Below are positions 41,679-50,798 of a stretch of 64,000 nucleotides of DNA, piece by piece; positions within the stretch are counted from its first letter, which is position 1; each line of letters starts with the position of its first letter. The stretch comes from Isoetes taiwanensis. Its lineage: Eukaryota; Streptophyta; Lycopodiopsida; Isoetales; Isoetaceae. Where the stretch lies: assembly GCA_021234155.1 (NCBI GenBank), contig JAJEKV010000019.1, forward strand, positions 3,942,356-4,006,355, written 5' to 3'. The position numbers and the translations under genes are program-made. Under the pieces are notes generated by a model. The model was not told the DNA's origin. It saw only the letters and a program-made list of their open reading frames with translations, and searched no databases.

Positions 41679-42525
41679 TTAGCAGTCTTCCTTCTTCATA
41701 AATTTGTATGTGACTCTTTTCACATGAAGAGCACATGCTAGAGAGTCTTCAAAATGCTGCACCAGCTGCTTCCTGCAATGCGAGCAACATGTCGTCTGTT
41801 ACTTGCTTGTCCTTGTCAAATTCTTGCAAGATTTCACGGGTCAATCTTGCAAATGTGGCTCTTGGTATTAGAAGTCCATAGCTCCTCTAGAAGTGCCAAA
41901 TCTCCCGAGCAGCTTTCGCAAAATATGAGTCCTTATTCCTCTTCATAGGTTTCTTGGGTGGTATGGGTCTTTCGGGGGTGGCTTCAAGGTGTTTTCTTTT
42001 GTGGGCCTTCCTCCTTCCACGTACCGGACCTTGTGCTCCTTGTAATACTTGGAGTATGCTTCGTACATCTTCATATATTCTTTGTACTCCGCCATCTTCT
42101 TCTTGTACTCTCGCTCATGCTTGAGTTCATAGGACTCCTCAGCTTATTAGGCTTCTTGGGATCTGCAGCTGGTTTAAGCCAGGTTGGATAGGGAGGTAGT
42201 GCTGCTACTTCTTGGTTATCGGGATCGGAAGGTACCATTTCTCCAGGCATGAGTCTATGTCTGATGAGGAAGATGCAGGTTTGTCGGGCTCCTTCTCTGT
42301 GATCTTTGCTCCTTTATTCGGCATCTTCTTCATCTTCCTCACAGGTTTCTTTGCCGGGAGTGGATCCTTACCCTTCTCTTCCCTTTGCTTTAGGAGTTCC
42401 TCCTTCTCTGCTAGTCTTCTTTTCTTTGCTTCTCTCTTTCTCTTGCTGATTCTCCTATGATGACGAGCCTCCCTCTTTGCAGTTGCGGAATGTAATCTGT
42501 CGAGACCAAAGAACCATTTGTCTTA
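41679..42525 (-). pseudogene. Histone H3-like gene with a long basic N-terminal region, decayed
   Basis: On the minus strand the end (42008-41679) encodes a recognisable H3 fold in two frames: AAREIWHF, a TAG at 41887-41889 where H3 has Gln, then GLLIPRATFARLTREILQEF, LLALQEAAGAAF, and after a one-base frame change HFEDSLACALHVKRVT. These match H3 REI-x-x-Y/FQ, LLI-x-F-RLVREI, LALQEA and FEDTNLCAIHAKRVT. HF after REI and LLIP recall CENH3, although loop 1 is not extended. It then departs and stops (41679-41681), lacking the usual PKDIQLARR. Upstream frames (42525-42010) are Lys/Arg-rich with a coiled region (YKKKMAEYKEYMKMYEAY). That they belong to the same gene is inferred. Confidence 0.72.
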
Positions 42526-42529
42526 TCTT

Positions 42530-43087
42530 GAAGTAATAAATCCAAGTAATTGAAGCACTGTATCCAAGTAATAGATCTTTATCTAAGTAATCTCTTTTGT
42601 ATTAGGAGCTTTCACAATCTCATAATGATTTCAAGGGCTGATTGATGATTCATGTGGTAAAATCTGATGGTATTGGAAGAAACGAAATGATGAAAAGAGA
42701 TTATCTATACCAGACACATCCTTTTTGCTTACATCATCTTCTATATTATGGTTTCTTGGCACATGCATCAAAGAAAATTGGGATGGTGGATTTTATATTG
42801 AAGTGAGGTATGTTTGTTGTTGAAAATAAGCATCTTCAAAGTAGGTACACAGAAGTAGGGGGAGGAATCCAAGTGAAGCTGGCCAGATATAAAAAAGATA
42901 TGTGATGCAAATGCCCAGTTTGAATTGCTCCATGCCTTAAACAATAATTCTACCAGTAGAAGGATTCAACAGTGGCCTTTGTCCTAAATTATTATTAATT
43001 TCTTATGTCTGGAAGTTTTATCGATCAAACATCCATTTAGATAGCAAGTATACTAGACACATTTTGGCCAAAAAGGGGGAAAAAAGA
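42530..43087. other. AT-rich spacer, no gene seen
   Basis: No coding or structural signal recognised up to the microsatellite tail of the next LINE copy. Confidence 0.5.
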
Positions 43088-43110
43088 AGAATAGAATAGA
43101 ATAGAATAGT
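43088..43110 (-). repeat. Microsatellite tail of RTE-like LINE copy 2
   Basis: Pentamer repeat AGAAT/ATAGA on the plus strand, i.e. a TATTC-type tail after CGATAAAAAA. Tails of short repeats instead of poly(A) are known for RTE-type LINEs. Confidence 0.8.
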
Positions 43111-43137
43111 TTTTTATCGTCCACTGAGACCAATCGC

Positions 43138-44140
43138 ATCGATCCGAGACATCGGATCGCATGCAGGCGGCGCATGCCCGTTTTGGTTGGGAGTTCGCTA
43201 TTTCAAGCGCGTTTCTGCATCCACGTCTCATCGGCGCTTCCTCTTCTCTCAACAGTACCTTATTCTCTTTGAATTGTTTCCAGGCAGGGGAGGGGCTTCT
43301 TCCTGCTTGGTTTAGCCAAATTGGCGTTTCTTTCATGCTATCCTTTTCCGGCCTTTGGCCTCGTCCTGTGACCTTCGTCCTCGATCCTAGTTTGTAAGGA
43401 AGTTCTCTGGTAGTCGGGCGGTTTGTTGGTTTCTTGCGAGTCCCATTCTAGAATCGCATTGATCCGAGACATCGGATCGCCATTCTAGAATGGGACGAGC
43501 ATGCATGTCGCATGCATGCATGCGGGCGCATGCCCGCTTTTGGTTGGGAGTTCGCTATTTCAAGCATTTCACGCATCCACGCCTCATCGGCGCTTCCTCT
43601 TCTCTCAAAGAATACCTTATTCTCTTTGAACCCACCCTCCCCCCTTCTTTGTTTATTGTATTTTGTACAAGTTTCGTTTATCATGTTTTTCCACCCATTT
43701 GGGTGATGTTTTTTCCACCCTCCGGGTGATGCTATTCTCTCGGTATGTTTGTGTTGTCTCGCTTGTTGTGTTGGTGATGTACAGTACGGGTTGGTGAGCG
43801 GCATCTGCTTTTCGACTTCTCCATGCGGGGGTTTTGGGAGCGATTCTATGCCTTACGCTTGTCTAAGCCCTTGTCAAGGCTTATCACTAGGGTTTTTCCT
43901 CAAAACCCGAAGGGCGGGTTTTTAATCCGGTGATAAGCTTTCGGCAGTACATCAGCCACTCATCTATTAGCATTGTATTTTTTTGGGGTCCAAATGATAT
44001 AATTGGATTTTCCCTTTATTTTTCGTGGGTAGTTCGCATGTGTGCGGCTACCCACTGTCCACCATTGTAGAAAATCTGCTGAGATGAATGAGAAGCCTAT
44101 CTATCGGCGGTTTGTTGGTTTCTTGCAAGTCCCATTCTAG
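43138..44140 (+). mobile_element. Two-unit non-coding insertion in the LINE, flanked by AATCG
   Basis: AATCG occurs at 43133-43137, 43452-43456 and 44141-44145. Between them lie unit 1 (43138-43451, 314 bp) and unit 2 (43457-44140, 684 bp). Both start CAT[CT]GATCCGAGACATCGG and end TTCTTGC[GA]AGTCCCATTCTAG. Shared blocks include GGTTGGGAGTTCGCTATTTCAAGC and TCATCGGCGCTTCCTCTTCTCTC. No terminal inverted repeats, poly(A) or long ORF. Unit 2 has a hairpin (43879-43938) resembling the host LINE's, plus two CACCC-n-GGGTG hairpins near 43694-43733. Confidence 0.65.
43879..43938 (+). other. Hairpin in unit 2 of the insertion
   Basis: Nine-bp perfect stem, GCTTATCAC (43879-43887) with GTGATAAGC (43930-43938). 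The loop keeps the GGTTTTTCCTC-AAAACCC-GAAGGG-GGGTTTTTAA arrangement seen in the LINE 3' UTR. Confidence 0.75.
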
Positions 44141-44175
44141 AATCGGCCTATGGGACCCAGAAGGAGCGCAGCAAA

Positions 44176-44246
44176 CTTATTACTGTCCGGGTTAAAAAAC
44201 CCCCACCCCGAAGGGTTTTCGAGGGAAAAACCGTGGCAGTAATAAG
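44176..44246 (-). other. 3'-UTR hairpin of RTE-like LINE, copy 2
   Basis: CTTATTACTGcC / GgCAGTAATAAG stem as in copy 1, with the same loop (CCCTCGAAAACCCTTCGGGG...GGGTTTTTTAACCC). One stem pair differs. Confidence 0.85.
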
Positions 44247-45192
44247 AATGCTGTCAAACTGTACAAGTATACATCATGATGAAATAAATGTGTATGTACA
44301 TGTCAAGCGCGTGTCCGAGGACATAGCTGATCTCCCATGTCCATGACCTCCTGAAGGTATGATCCTAGCACCCGTACGGATGCCGTGCTCAATGTCATAT
44401 GTAGCGGCTGGCCAGGCCTGACCAACTCAGCATAGCGCGTCCGGATTTGATCATATGCTGGGCAACTTTGAAGGGTATGAGATTCATCCTCAATGACTCC
44501 CATTTGGCAAAGATTGACAGAGCCCGGCCCCGACGCGTGGCTCACCAATCCATCCGCCTCGTCTCAATTCGAAGATGATGTGCCCCCTATGCGTAATGGA
44601 GGCAATGAGTCCAAGGTCTTTTCATGGGCAAGTGGGTGCGCAGTAGCATTGTGGGCCTCGTTCCAATGTGGGATTTATGTGGTGCTTTGGTAGTGTGCCG
44701 CCTTGACCTGTTCAAGGGGCCGGCATCCCAAAGCTTGCCGATGAAGCAAGCGTCAAGATATTGCCTCAAGCTATGGCGACCGCCTGTTTGCACATGTATG
44801 CACCTGTGCTCTCGCACATTCCATCTAGCCATCCATTGAGCTCTCTTTTCCCTCCAGCAGGCCTTGAGGCGTTGTGGCCCCATTGCCATGATATAAGCTA
44901 GTTTAGGGAGACGAGCATCGTCCATGTTGACCACCTTCTGAAAATAGACAATATGGCGATCAAGGGCCGCCCTCTGAAGAGGCAAGAATCCTGTCTCCTG
45001 CAGTAGAATTTGATATGGGACTGTGGACTTCACCCCTAGTGCTCGTACCAAGAAGGCTTTTTCAAGACTGCCCAAGTCATTCCAAGTAGCTTAGGGATAC
45101 CACGGGCCCCATACTTCAACCCCGTATAAAAGGACATGCTCCACTAAGACCTTGAACAGGTGTGACTGATGGGTCCAATCATACAACTCCGC

Positions 45193-46490
45193 ATACTTAA
45201 ATTCTTTTATTGGTCAAGGCATCTATTTGACCAGACTATAGGGCAAAATTAGTGGAAAAAGCCAAGGACTAACAATGCTCTTTGAAGGTCAATATATACA
45301 CACTCTAGACATATCTACAAGTTGTTTTACCCCTTTTAAGGCGAAAGCCAAGCTCTATAGTTGTGTTTGACGATAAATAAATAAATAGATAAAAGTATTA
45401 TTTAGCATGATGTTCATTCATGAGGCTGTGGGATCTTTTATTCATTCTTGCTTAGTTAAGAACATGATGCAGTTAACCATCCACTAGGCAATAACCATCA
45501 TTCAATTAAATTGGGATTATGTCAATTCCAAAATTATGCCAACCTGCAGTAATTTTCTAGTTTCCTAGGGGGCTTTTGTTTTTTTTTTTTTAAATCTTTT
45601 TTTCGGACTTGATAAATCATATAAACATTGCAATTCCCATGTGTCTTTTAGATGCGACTTGAAATATGCAAAACAGAAGAAAATTCATGACATCAACATC
45701 ATGGAACATTAAGCCGAAAATAATGTATAATCTGATAATATATTACATTATTTTCCATACAAAAACAAACCCAAAAGTATGGATACATGAAACGGATATC
45801 ATTAAAACAATCATGTATTCTAATAAAATATTAAGGGACCAATCCATGTTTTTTCACATACATAGCAAGGTGTGGTTCCATGTCAGCTGTTCTGTCAGGT
45901 TTTGGATGTGATTATAACACTTCACGTACTGTCATCCCCATAGCCAGATTATTCATAATAGGTATAAACTGGACCAGAAAATTATCTGTCACAAACTTTT
46001 TGGATAATAAGATGGTGATTTAGGGCCCGAGTTTGATTGTGGAAGCATTCAAGAGCATCAGCATCCACTATGGTTATATCATCCTGATTCTAGATACCAA
46101 GTTCATCCATCATGTTATTCAAGTGTTTGATGAAGATAGCCTTGCTTGTGGTATCTTTCGGATTGTAGAACTCCACAACAATATATAACTTGATACAACA
46201 ACGAAAATAAGAATGATAATTAAAAACAATAATCCCTAAAATAATTGCCACTGATTAACTTCCTTGAATAATGCCTCATATTTGTACATATGTCAATGGT
46301 ATACATGGATTCAAAGTAATCTTTTGTGAAGGGGTGTAGCTATATAATAGTAAGAAATAAAATAAAATGGTCATTATGTTGCATATAAAAGCCAAATAAA
46401 AGTAACAAGAAGTTTTAAAGGCATTTCACTAGGATTAAATATATAGCCCTTCTGAACCTACAAATGTAAAGGATTGCAAAAAAATGGTAT
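45193..46490. other. AT-rich spacer, no gene seen
   Basis: Very AT-rich with homopolymer runs (e.g. about 45581-45592). Open frames are short and show no domain. Confidence 0.5.
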
Positions 46491-46504
46491 ATAAAGCCAC
46501 AACA

Positions 46505-46975
46505 AACCACACCAAGCGTGGTTTAATTGATATATAAAACAACAACAATGCACGCCAAGCGTGATTTGAAATCTAATGTTAATGCACCCATGAAAAGAAA
46601 TTACTTATTATTGAACAATATATTTAAATTAGACAAGATATTTAAAACAAAATATCCTCCATTTCAAGGATACAAAACATACTAAAGCTAGATAATGGGA
46701 TGAAACTAAGAATGAGTGGCTAAAAGAGCACGTGGCCAATCAAATGCAAGGATTCAATAGTTTGTAAATCACGCTTAGCGTGTTTTAGATTCTCTTTCTC
46801 TTTCTCTGCCTTTGACTTTTTGGGTGCAAATTAGGCTAGGTTTCTCCTATGCAATGCAAACCAACCCATTGATTCTAAATCATGCTTAGCGTCTTTTAGA
46901 TTATCCTTCACTAATTTTTTGAATGCAAATCAAGCTAGCATCCTCTTATGCAACCCAACCCATTGGTTCAGAGAG
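46505..46975. repeat. Tandem and dispersed repeats with an AAGCGTG/CACGCTT palindrome
   Basis: CACCAAGCGTGG (about 46512) and CACGCCAAGCGTGATTT (about 46551) precede two direct copies of a roughly 105-bp unit. That unit begins AATCA[CT]GCTTAGCGT and includes TTTTAGATT, TGCAAATTAGGCTAG or its variant, and CCAACCCATTG (about 46764-46870 and 46877-46975). The core CACGC-TTA/CAA-GCGTG is an imperfect palindrome. Confidence 0.55.
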
Positions 46976-47013
46976 AATACTAAAAGACACTTAGTCTATA
47001 TCTTCTAAAGCTA

Positions 47014-47445
47014 TTAAAATGTATTACCATTAAAAACCCCATTAGGCGCTTTCAAAATGGAAGATTCGGCTTTTACAATGGAAGATCGAAGGCAAAAAGA
47101 AACTCTGGCGCACTCTGACGCATCACTCTGGGATTGGCCTTGACCACCATATAGTTCCCAGTTTCCGTCGTCCCACAATTGAGAATCTGCCATTTTTTTT
47201 CCCATATTCAAAGCATGTTTCGAAATCCTTGGCATTTCAATGAAGCCCTCTGCAAGATTGACGGAGCCCTTTTGATGGGTCGTATTTGTATACCCATTTC
47301 TGATAGCAATAAATATATCGCCATTGTTATCTAGAACATTTCTAAAACAAAAAATCCGTGTCCAATCATCAGAGTCTGCAACAAAACTGGATGCATCTGT
47401 AGAATTACATTTTTTGTCTGTTTTATTTTCCTTCCTTACATCCAT
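47014..47445 (-). pseudogene. Unidentified open frame, 143 codons
   Basis: An open minus-strand frame starting MDVRKENKTDKKCNSTD. Composition is plausible for protein but without a recognisable domain. Promoter and neighbours give no clue. Confidence 0.25.
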
Positions 47446-47519
47446 TACAAGAAACTAAGCTTATTCTTCATCGTTGAAGGTCGTTTGGGAGCCCTCTTCA
47501 TCGGTTCTAGTCTATGAAA

Positions 47520-48250
47520 TATGGTGAGCCTGCATTCCTTCTTCTACCTTCTACCTTCTGCCTTCTGTCTTTCCGTTAGATGCCATTCTGAAACAAAAAT
47601 AAGCCCTGAAAATCGTATTTGTGCAACCAAGAAGCTTCACTTCTGCGATCCTCTAGAGATTTTTCTGCCTTCCATTTTTCTGTATCCAATCCAGTGCCTT
47701 TTACCTTTGATTCTGAAACAACCGCTTCATCTGGCATCAAGCCCAACAAGGGATCGAGCAAGAAGTTGGAGCAGAAAGCACAAAAATGGGTGCATCTTGC
47801 GCTTGCATATGCCAGGAGTTTAAATCAACTCAATGCACTTTGAATCTAGTTTTTTCAGAGAAACAAGCTGAAAATATGAATCAAAGTCTTCATAACGAAT
47901 TCAACGAGCACATCTACATCATGGAAGGACGGAAGAAAAAGCTAGAATCGAGGAAGAAATTGCAAGAGAAAGCACAACGTAAGATAGAATTTGAATTTGC
48001 TTAAGAGTCTTTTATCTAATTTTTTATCTAATTTTTGAATATGCATCAAACCAGTCAATAGGAATCCAAAAAGCAAATCTGCAGCATGAAAAGCCAAAAG
48101 CCAAAGTTAGGGATCAAGCACGAAGCTACAAAAGGAAGCACAAAAAGAGGTAAAAATGGAAGCAAACTGGTATTTTATTCAAAAAATGGTTCAAAGAATG
48201 CATTCTAATTGTGGATCCAAAGAGTTCTCAAAACTCAGCTTCATGGATGA
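47520..48250 (+). other. Sequence upstream of the chimeric LINE copy
   Basis: Short plus-strand frames, one Lys/Glu-rich (about 47786-48004, ending KKLQEKAQRKIEFEFA). Related phrases (AAGAAATTGCAAGAGAAAGCACAA, GGATCAAGCACGAAGC, GGATCGAGCAAGAAG) recur, suggesting an old internal repeat. Unknown. Confidence 0.3.
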
Positions 48251-48256
48251 TCCATG

Positions 48257-49165
48257 GGAAAAACTATGGGCAAGATTGCGACAGCTGGGGGTTCCTGTAG
48301 ATTTGCAGAATGCAGTGTACAGGCTACATGAAAGATGCTCGGGTCAGTTGCAGCCGACAAGCCAAGCATTTGATAGTAGTATCGGGGTTCGTCAGGGATG
48401 CCCTATCTCCCCAACATTGTTTGGGCTTTACGTTGATCAATTGGAGAGTTGGACTGATAATGGGGGCGACGGAGCTCACCTTCTCTACCAGATCATCATA
48501 CAGTTAATATATGCTGATGATGTGGACCTCCTAGCTTACACACCAGCAGACATGCAACGACATCTCGATGCCCTGGACACATTCTGCCAAGCGACTGATA
48601 TGCGCATCAACCTGGCCAAGACTAAGGTGGTTTTCATATCATCTTCACGTCAGCCGAGGATCCCCTCCTTCAGTTACCGAGGGCAGAATGTAAAAGTAGC
48701 ATCCACATACAAATATTTTGGAGTGGAGTTTCCTTCTACTATGCACTGGGACACATCCATACGGCTACGAGTGACGACGGGCTGGAAGGCACTATATGCA
48801 ATGAAAAACAATAGAGCGGAGTCATAGAACGGAGTTGTATGATTGGGCCCATCAGTCACACCTGTTCAAGGTCTTAGTGGAGCATGTCCTTTTATACGGG
48901 GTTGAAGTATGGGCCCAGTAGTATCCCTCGCTACTTGGAATGACTTGGAGCAGGTGCAGAAAGCCTTCTTGGTACGAGCACTAGGGGTGAAGTCCACAGT
49001 CCCATATCAAATTCTACTGCAGGAGACAGGATTCTTGCCTCTTCAGAGAGCGGCCCTTGATCGCCACATTGTCTATTTTCAGAAGGTGGTCAATATGGAA
49101 GATGCTCGTCTCCCTAAACTAGCTTATATAATGGCAATGGGGCCGCAGCGCCCAAGGCCTGCTGT
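48257..49165 (+). mobile_element. RTE-like LINE, copy 3 (internal fragment)
   Basis: It begins at KLWARLRQLGVPVDLQNAVYRL and includes IGVRQGCPISPTLFGLYVDQLESW and the catalytic LIYADDVDLLAY that copy 1 lacks. It continues through NLAKTKVVFISSS and FLVRALGVKSTVPYQ and breaks off at 49165 within the C-terminal part. It has no 3' UTR or tail of its own; it is joined there to a histone H3 fragment. Confidence 0.88.
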
Positions 49166-49167
49166 CC

Positions 49168-49257
49168 ATCCCTTCGAAGAAGGCAACGTCCACGCGGGTG
49201 ACGGTGATGCCAAAGGACCTGTATCTGGCGAGGAGGATCCGCAAGGAGAAGCCCTGA
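49168..49257 (+). pseudogene. Histone H3 C-terminal fragment fused to the LINE
   Basis: The frame IPSKKATSTRVTVMPKDLYLARRIRKEKP-stop spans 49168-49257. Its RVTVMPKDLYLARRIR matches the H3 C-terminus RVTIMPKDIQLARRIR, with three substitutions in the best-known segment and a changed tail (KEKP for GERA). Upstream H3 sequence is absent; the LINE frame abuts it. TGTAAAATAAC repeats follow the stop. Confidence 0.75.
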
Positions 49258-49426
49258 AGACCTCTCTGTAAAATAATCTCTCTGTAAAATAACCTCTTCT
49301 CTGATATAATAGTATTCTCGTATGAATTAATTGTGAATATAATCCTTTGTATCATAATTAGAATGCTTAGAATTGTTTAATTAGCATAAATTTTTAGCAC
49401 AAGAATCAAAATTTGGCTCAAAATTG

Positions 49427-49893
49427 GCCGACCCGGGTGAGTCCTCTGCGTTCGCGACGCGGGCCCGTTTCGCACGAACCCACCCGAGTACATCAATTTT
49501 GGGGCAAAATTAATCTGAATTTGTGCAAAGGGTTAGTAGAATGCTTAGAATTTGCTTAGGAATCTAGTTTAGAACTTAATTTTGGCCAAAAATACCCAAA
49601 AGTAGCAGAAATCGGTCAAACCGGGTGAGTCCGCGCCAAACGCCTCTGCGTTCGCGACGCAGGCCCCTTTCGCGCGAACCCACCCGATTGCCTTGAAATA
49701 GCACTTCTAGATGTCCAATTAGCATGAAATAAATTGCTAGCTAGGTTAGAATTGATCCAAATAGACATGTTAGCATCTTACAACCCTTAGAAATATTTAG
49801 TTTTCTCAGAAATCGGTCAAATCGGGTGAGTCCGCGCCAAACGCCTCTGCGTTCGCGACGCAGACCCCTTTCGCGCGAACCCACCCGAGTTGA
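49427..49893. repeat. Three CpG-rich palindromic modules at 200-bp spacing
   Basis: Cores CTCTGCGTTCGCGACGC start at 49444, 49644 and 49845. Each lies within a roughly 65-80-bp block running from CGGGTGAGTCC to CGAACCCACCCG. The block ends pair (CGGGTG / CACCCG) and the centre pairs (CTGCG / CGCAG). The AT-rich spacers between modules are only loosely related (AGAATGCTTAGAATT, AATTAGCAT). Confidence 0.85.
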
Positions 49894-50067
49894 CCCAGTA
49901 CGACTAAGATTGTCCAAATTCGACCCAACAAACTGCCATACAGTGTTTCTTGCCTTGTTTTGCGTAGATTTGCACTTCATGGTACCTTATTTGGAGATCC
50001 ATAGCCTTAGAACAAAGGTATGTTCGATCAAGAACCCTTGTGCACGGAAGCCGAGGCAACTCTAGTC

Positions 50068-50076
50068 TATAAAAGG
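50068..50076 (+). promoter_or_regulatory. TATA box
   Basis: TATAAAAGG, followed by a CT/AC-rich leader. It lies about 170 bp after the last palindromic module and before the open frames beginning near 50180. Confidence 0.6.
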
Positions 50077-50184
50077 GGACCTCATTTGCCATTTTCCCTT
50101 CACCTAAATTGCTCTCACCATCTTAGGCGATTTTCTATGCTCTCATCAGTTCTTCTAAACCATCTTTTCATCCATCTCTGCTCA

Positions 50185-50798
50185 ATGGCGCCCACCAACT
50201 TTGTTTGATGGTACGACAGTACCAGCCACATCCGTGATTTCCCTGTTGGAGAGAGGCCTTCCACGTCTTTGACCATCTCTTCGACCTGCATGCAACCCTG
50301 ACTAGGACCCCCTACTACACTGATATAGTTTGCCAGTATGACCAGCAGATCTTACCCTGGGAAGTTAGCCTTCCACCTAGGGGAGGGAAGTGGGTATCTC
50401 TAGATTCGTTGAGCCAAGCCATAGGGGGAGGATCCAGAGGTAAGGGACAGCTATGGGAGAGGACGAGGGACATGCCCGAGTACATGACTTGTAGAGCTCA
50501 TAGGCACAGGTATGTTTCGGCACATGCGGCCCTTGCTCTATTCATGCAGTACAAGGCGGCAACAAGGTGGGGGAGCCCTCGATCCAGCCCTTGGACCTAG
50601 CGCCACTCAACACAAGAATGGAGCAAGGCCAGATACATGAGATCGAGTCCGCGGAGTACGAGTACCATGGCACAAGAATAGGGGCATTCCAAATTGAGCA
50701 GGATTATGAGCAGCTAGGGGAAGAAAACCCAGGTTGGGAAAACAAGGAGGCGACAAGAATGGAGAGGCGCATAGCGAGGCACGATGATGACATAAGGC
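50185..50798 (+). pseudogene. Unidentified protein-coding sequence, split by the second gypsy element
   Basis: From ATGGCGCCCACC at 50185, open stretches in changing frames read as coherent protein: HVFDHLFDLHATLTRTPYYT and DIVCQYDQQILPWEVSLPP (to 50400), then a Gly/Arg-rich part and MPEYMTCRAHRHRYVSAHAA. After a frame change comes an acidic part ending RIARHDDDIR at the insertion. The reading continues on the other side (59627-59682, NEPPIGIIALSPIVIE then a stop). Possibly a gag-like protein of another retroelement driven by the TATA box at 50068. No family recognised. Confidence 0.45.

Larger units (their letters stand above)
43088..45192 (-). mobile_element. RTE-like LINE, copy 2, carrying a 1-kb insertion
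   Basis: Minus strand, 5' truncated at 45192. It codes the C-terminal part (FLVRALGVKSTVPYQILLQE, a SHTLQSC zinc motif, stop near 44303), followed by the 3'-UTR hairpin (44176-44246). The last about 45 bp (ATTGGTCTCAGTGGACGATAAAAAA) is displaced to 43113-43137 by an insertion at 43138-44140. It ends in a tandem TATTC-type microsatellite (43088-43110). Confidence 0.88.
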
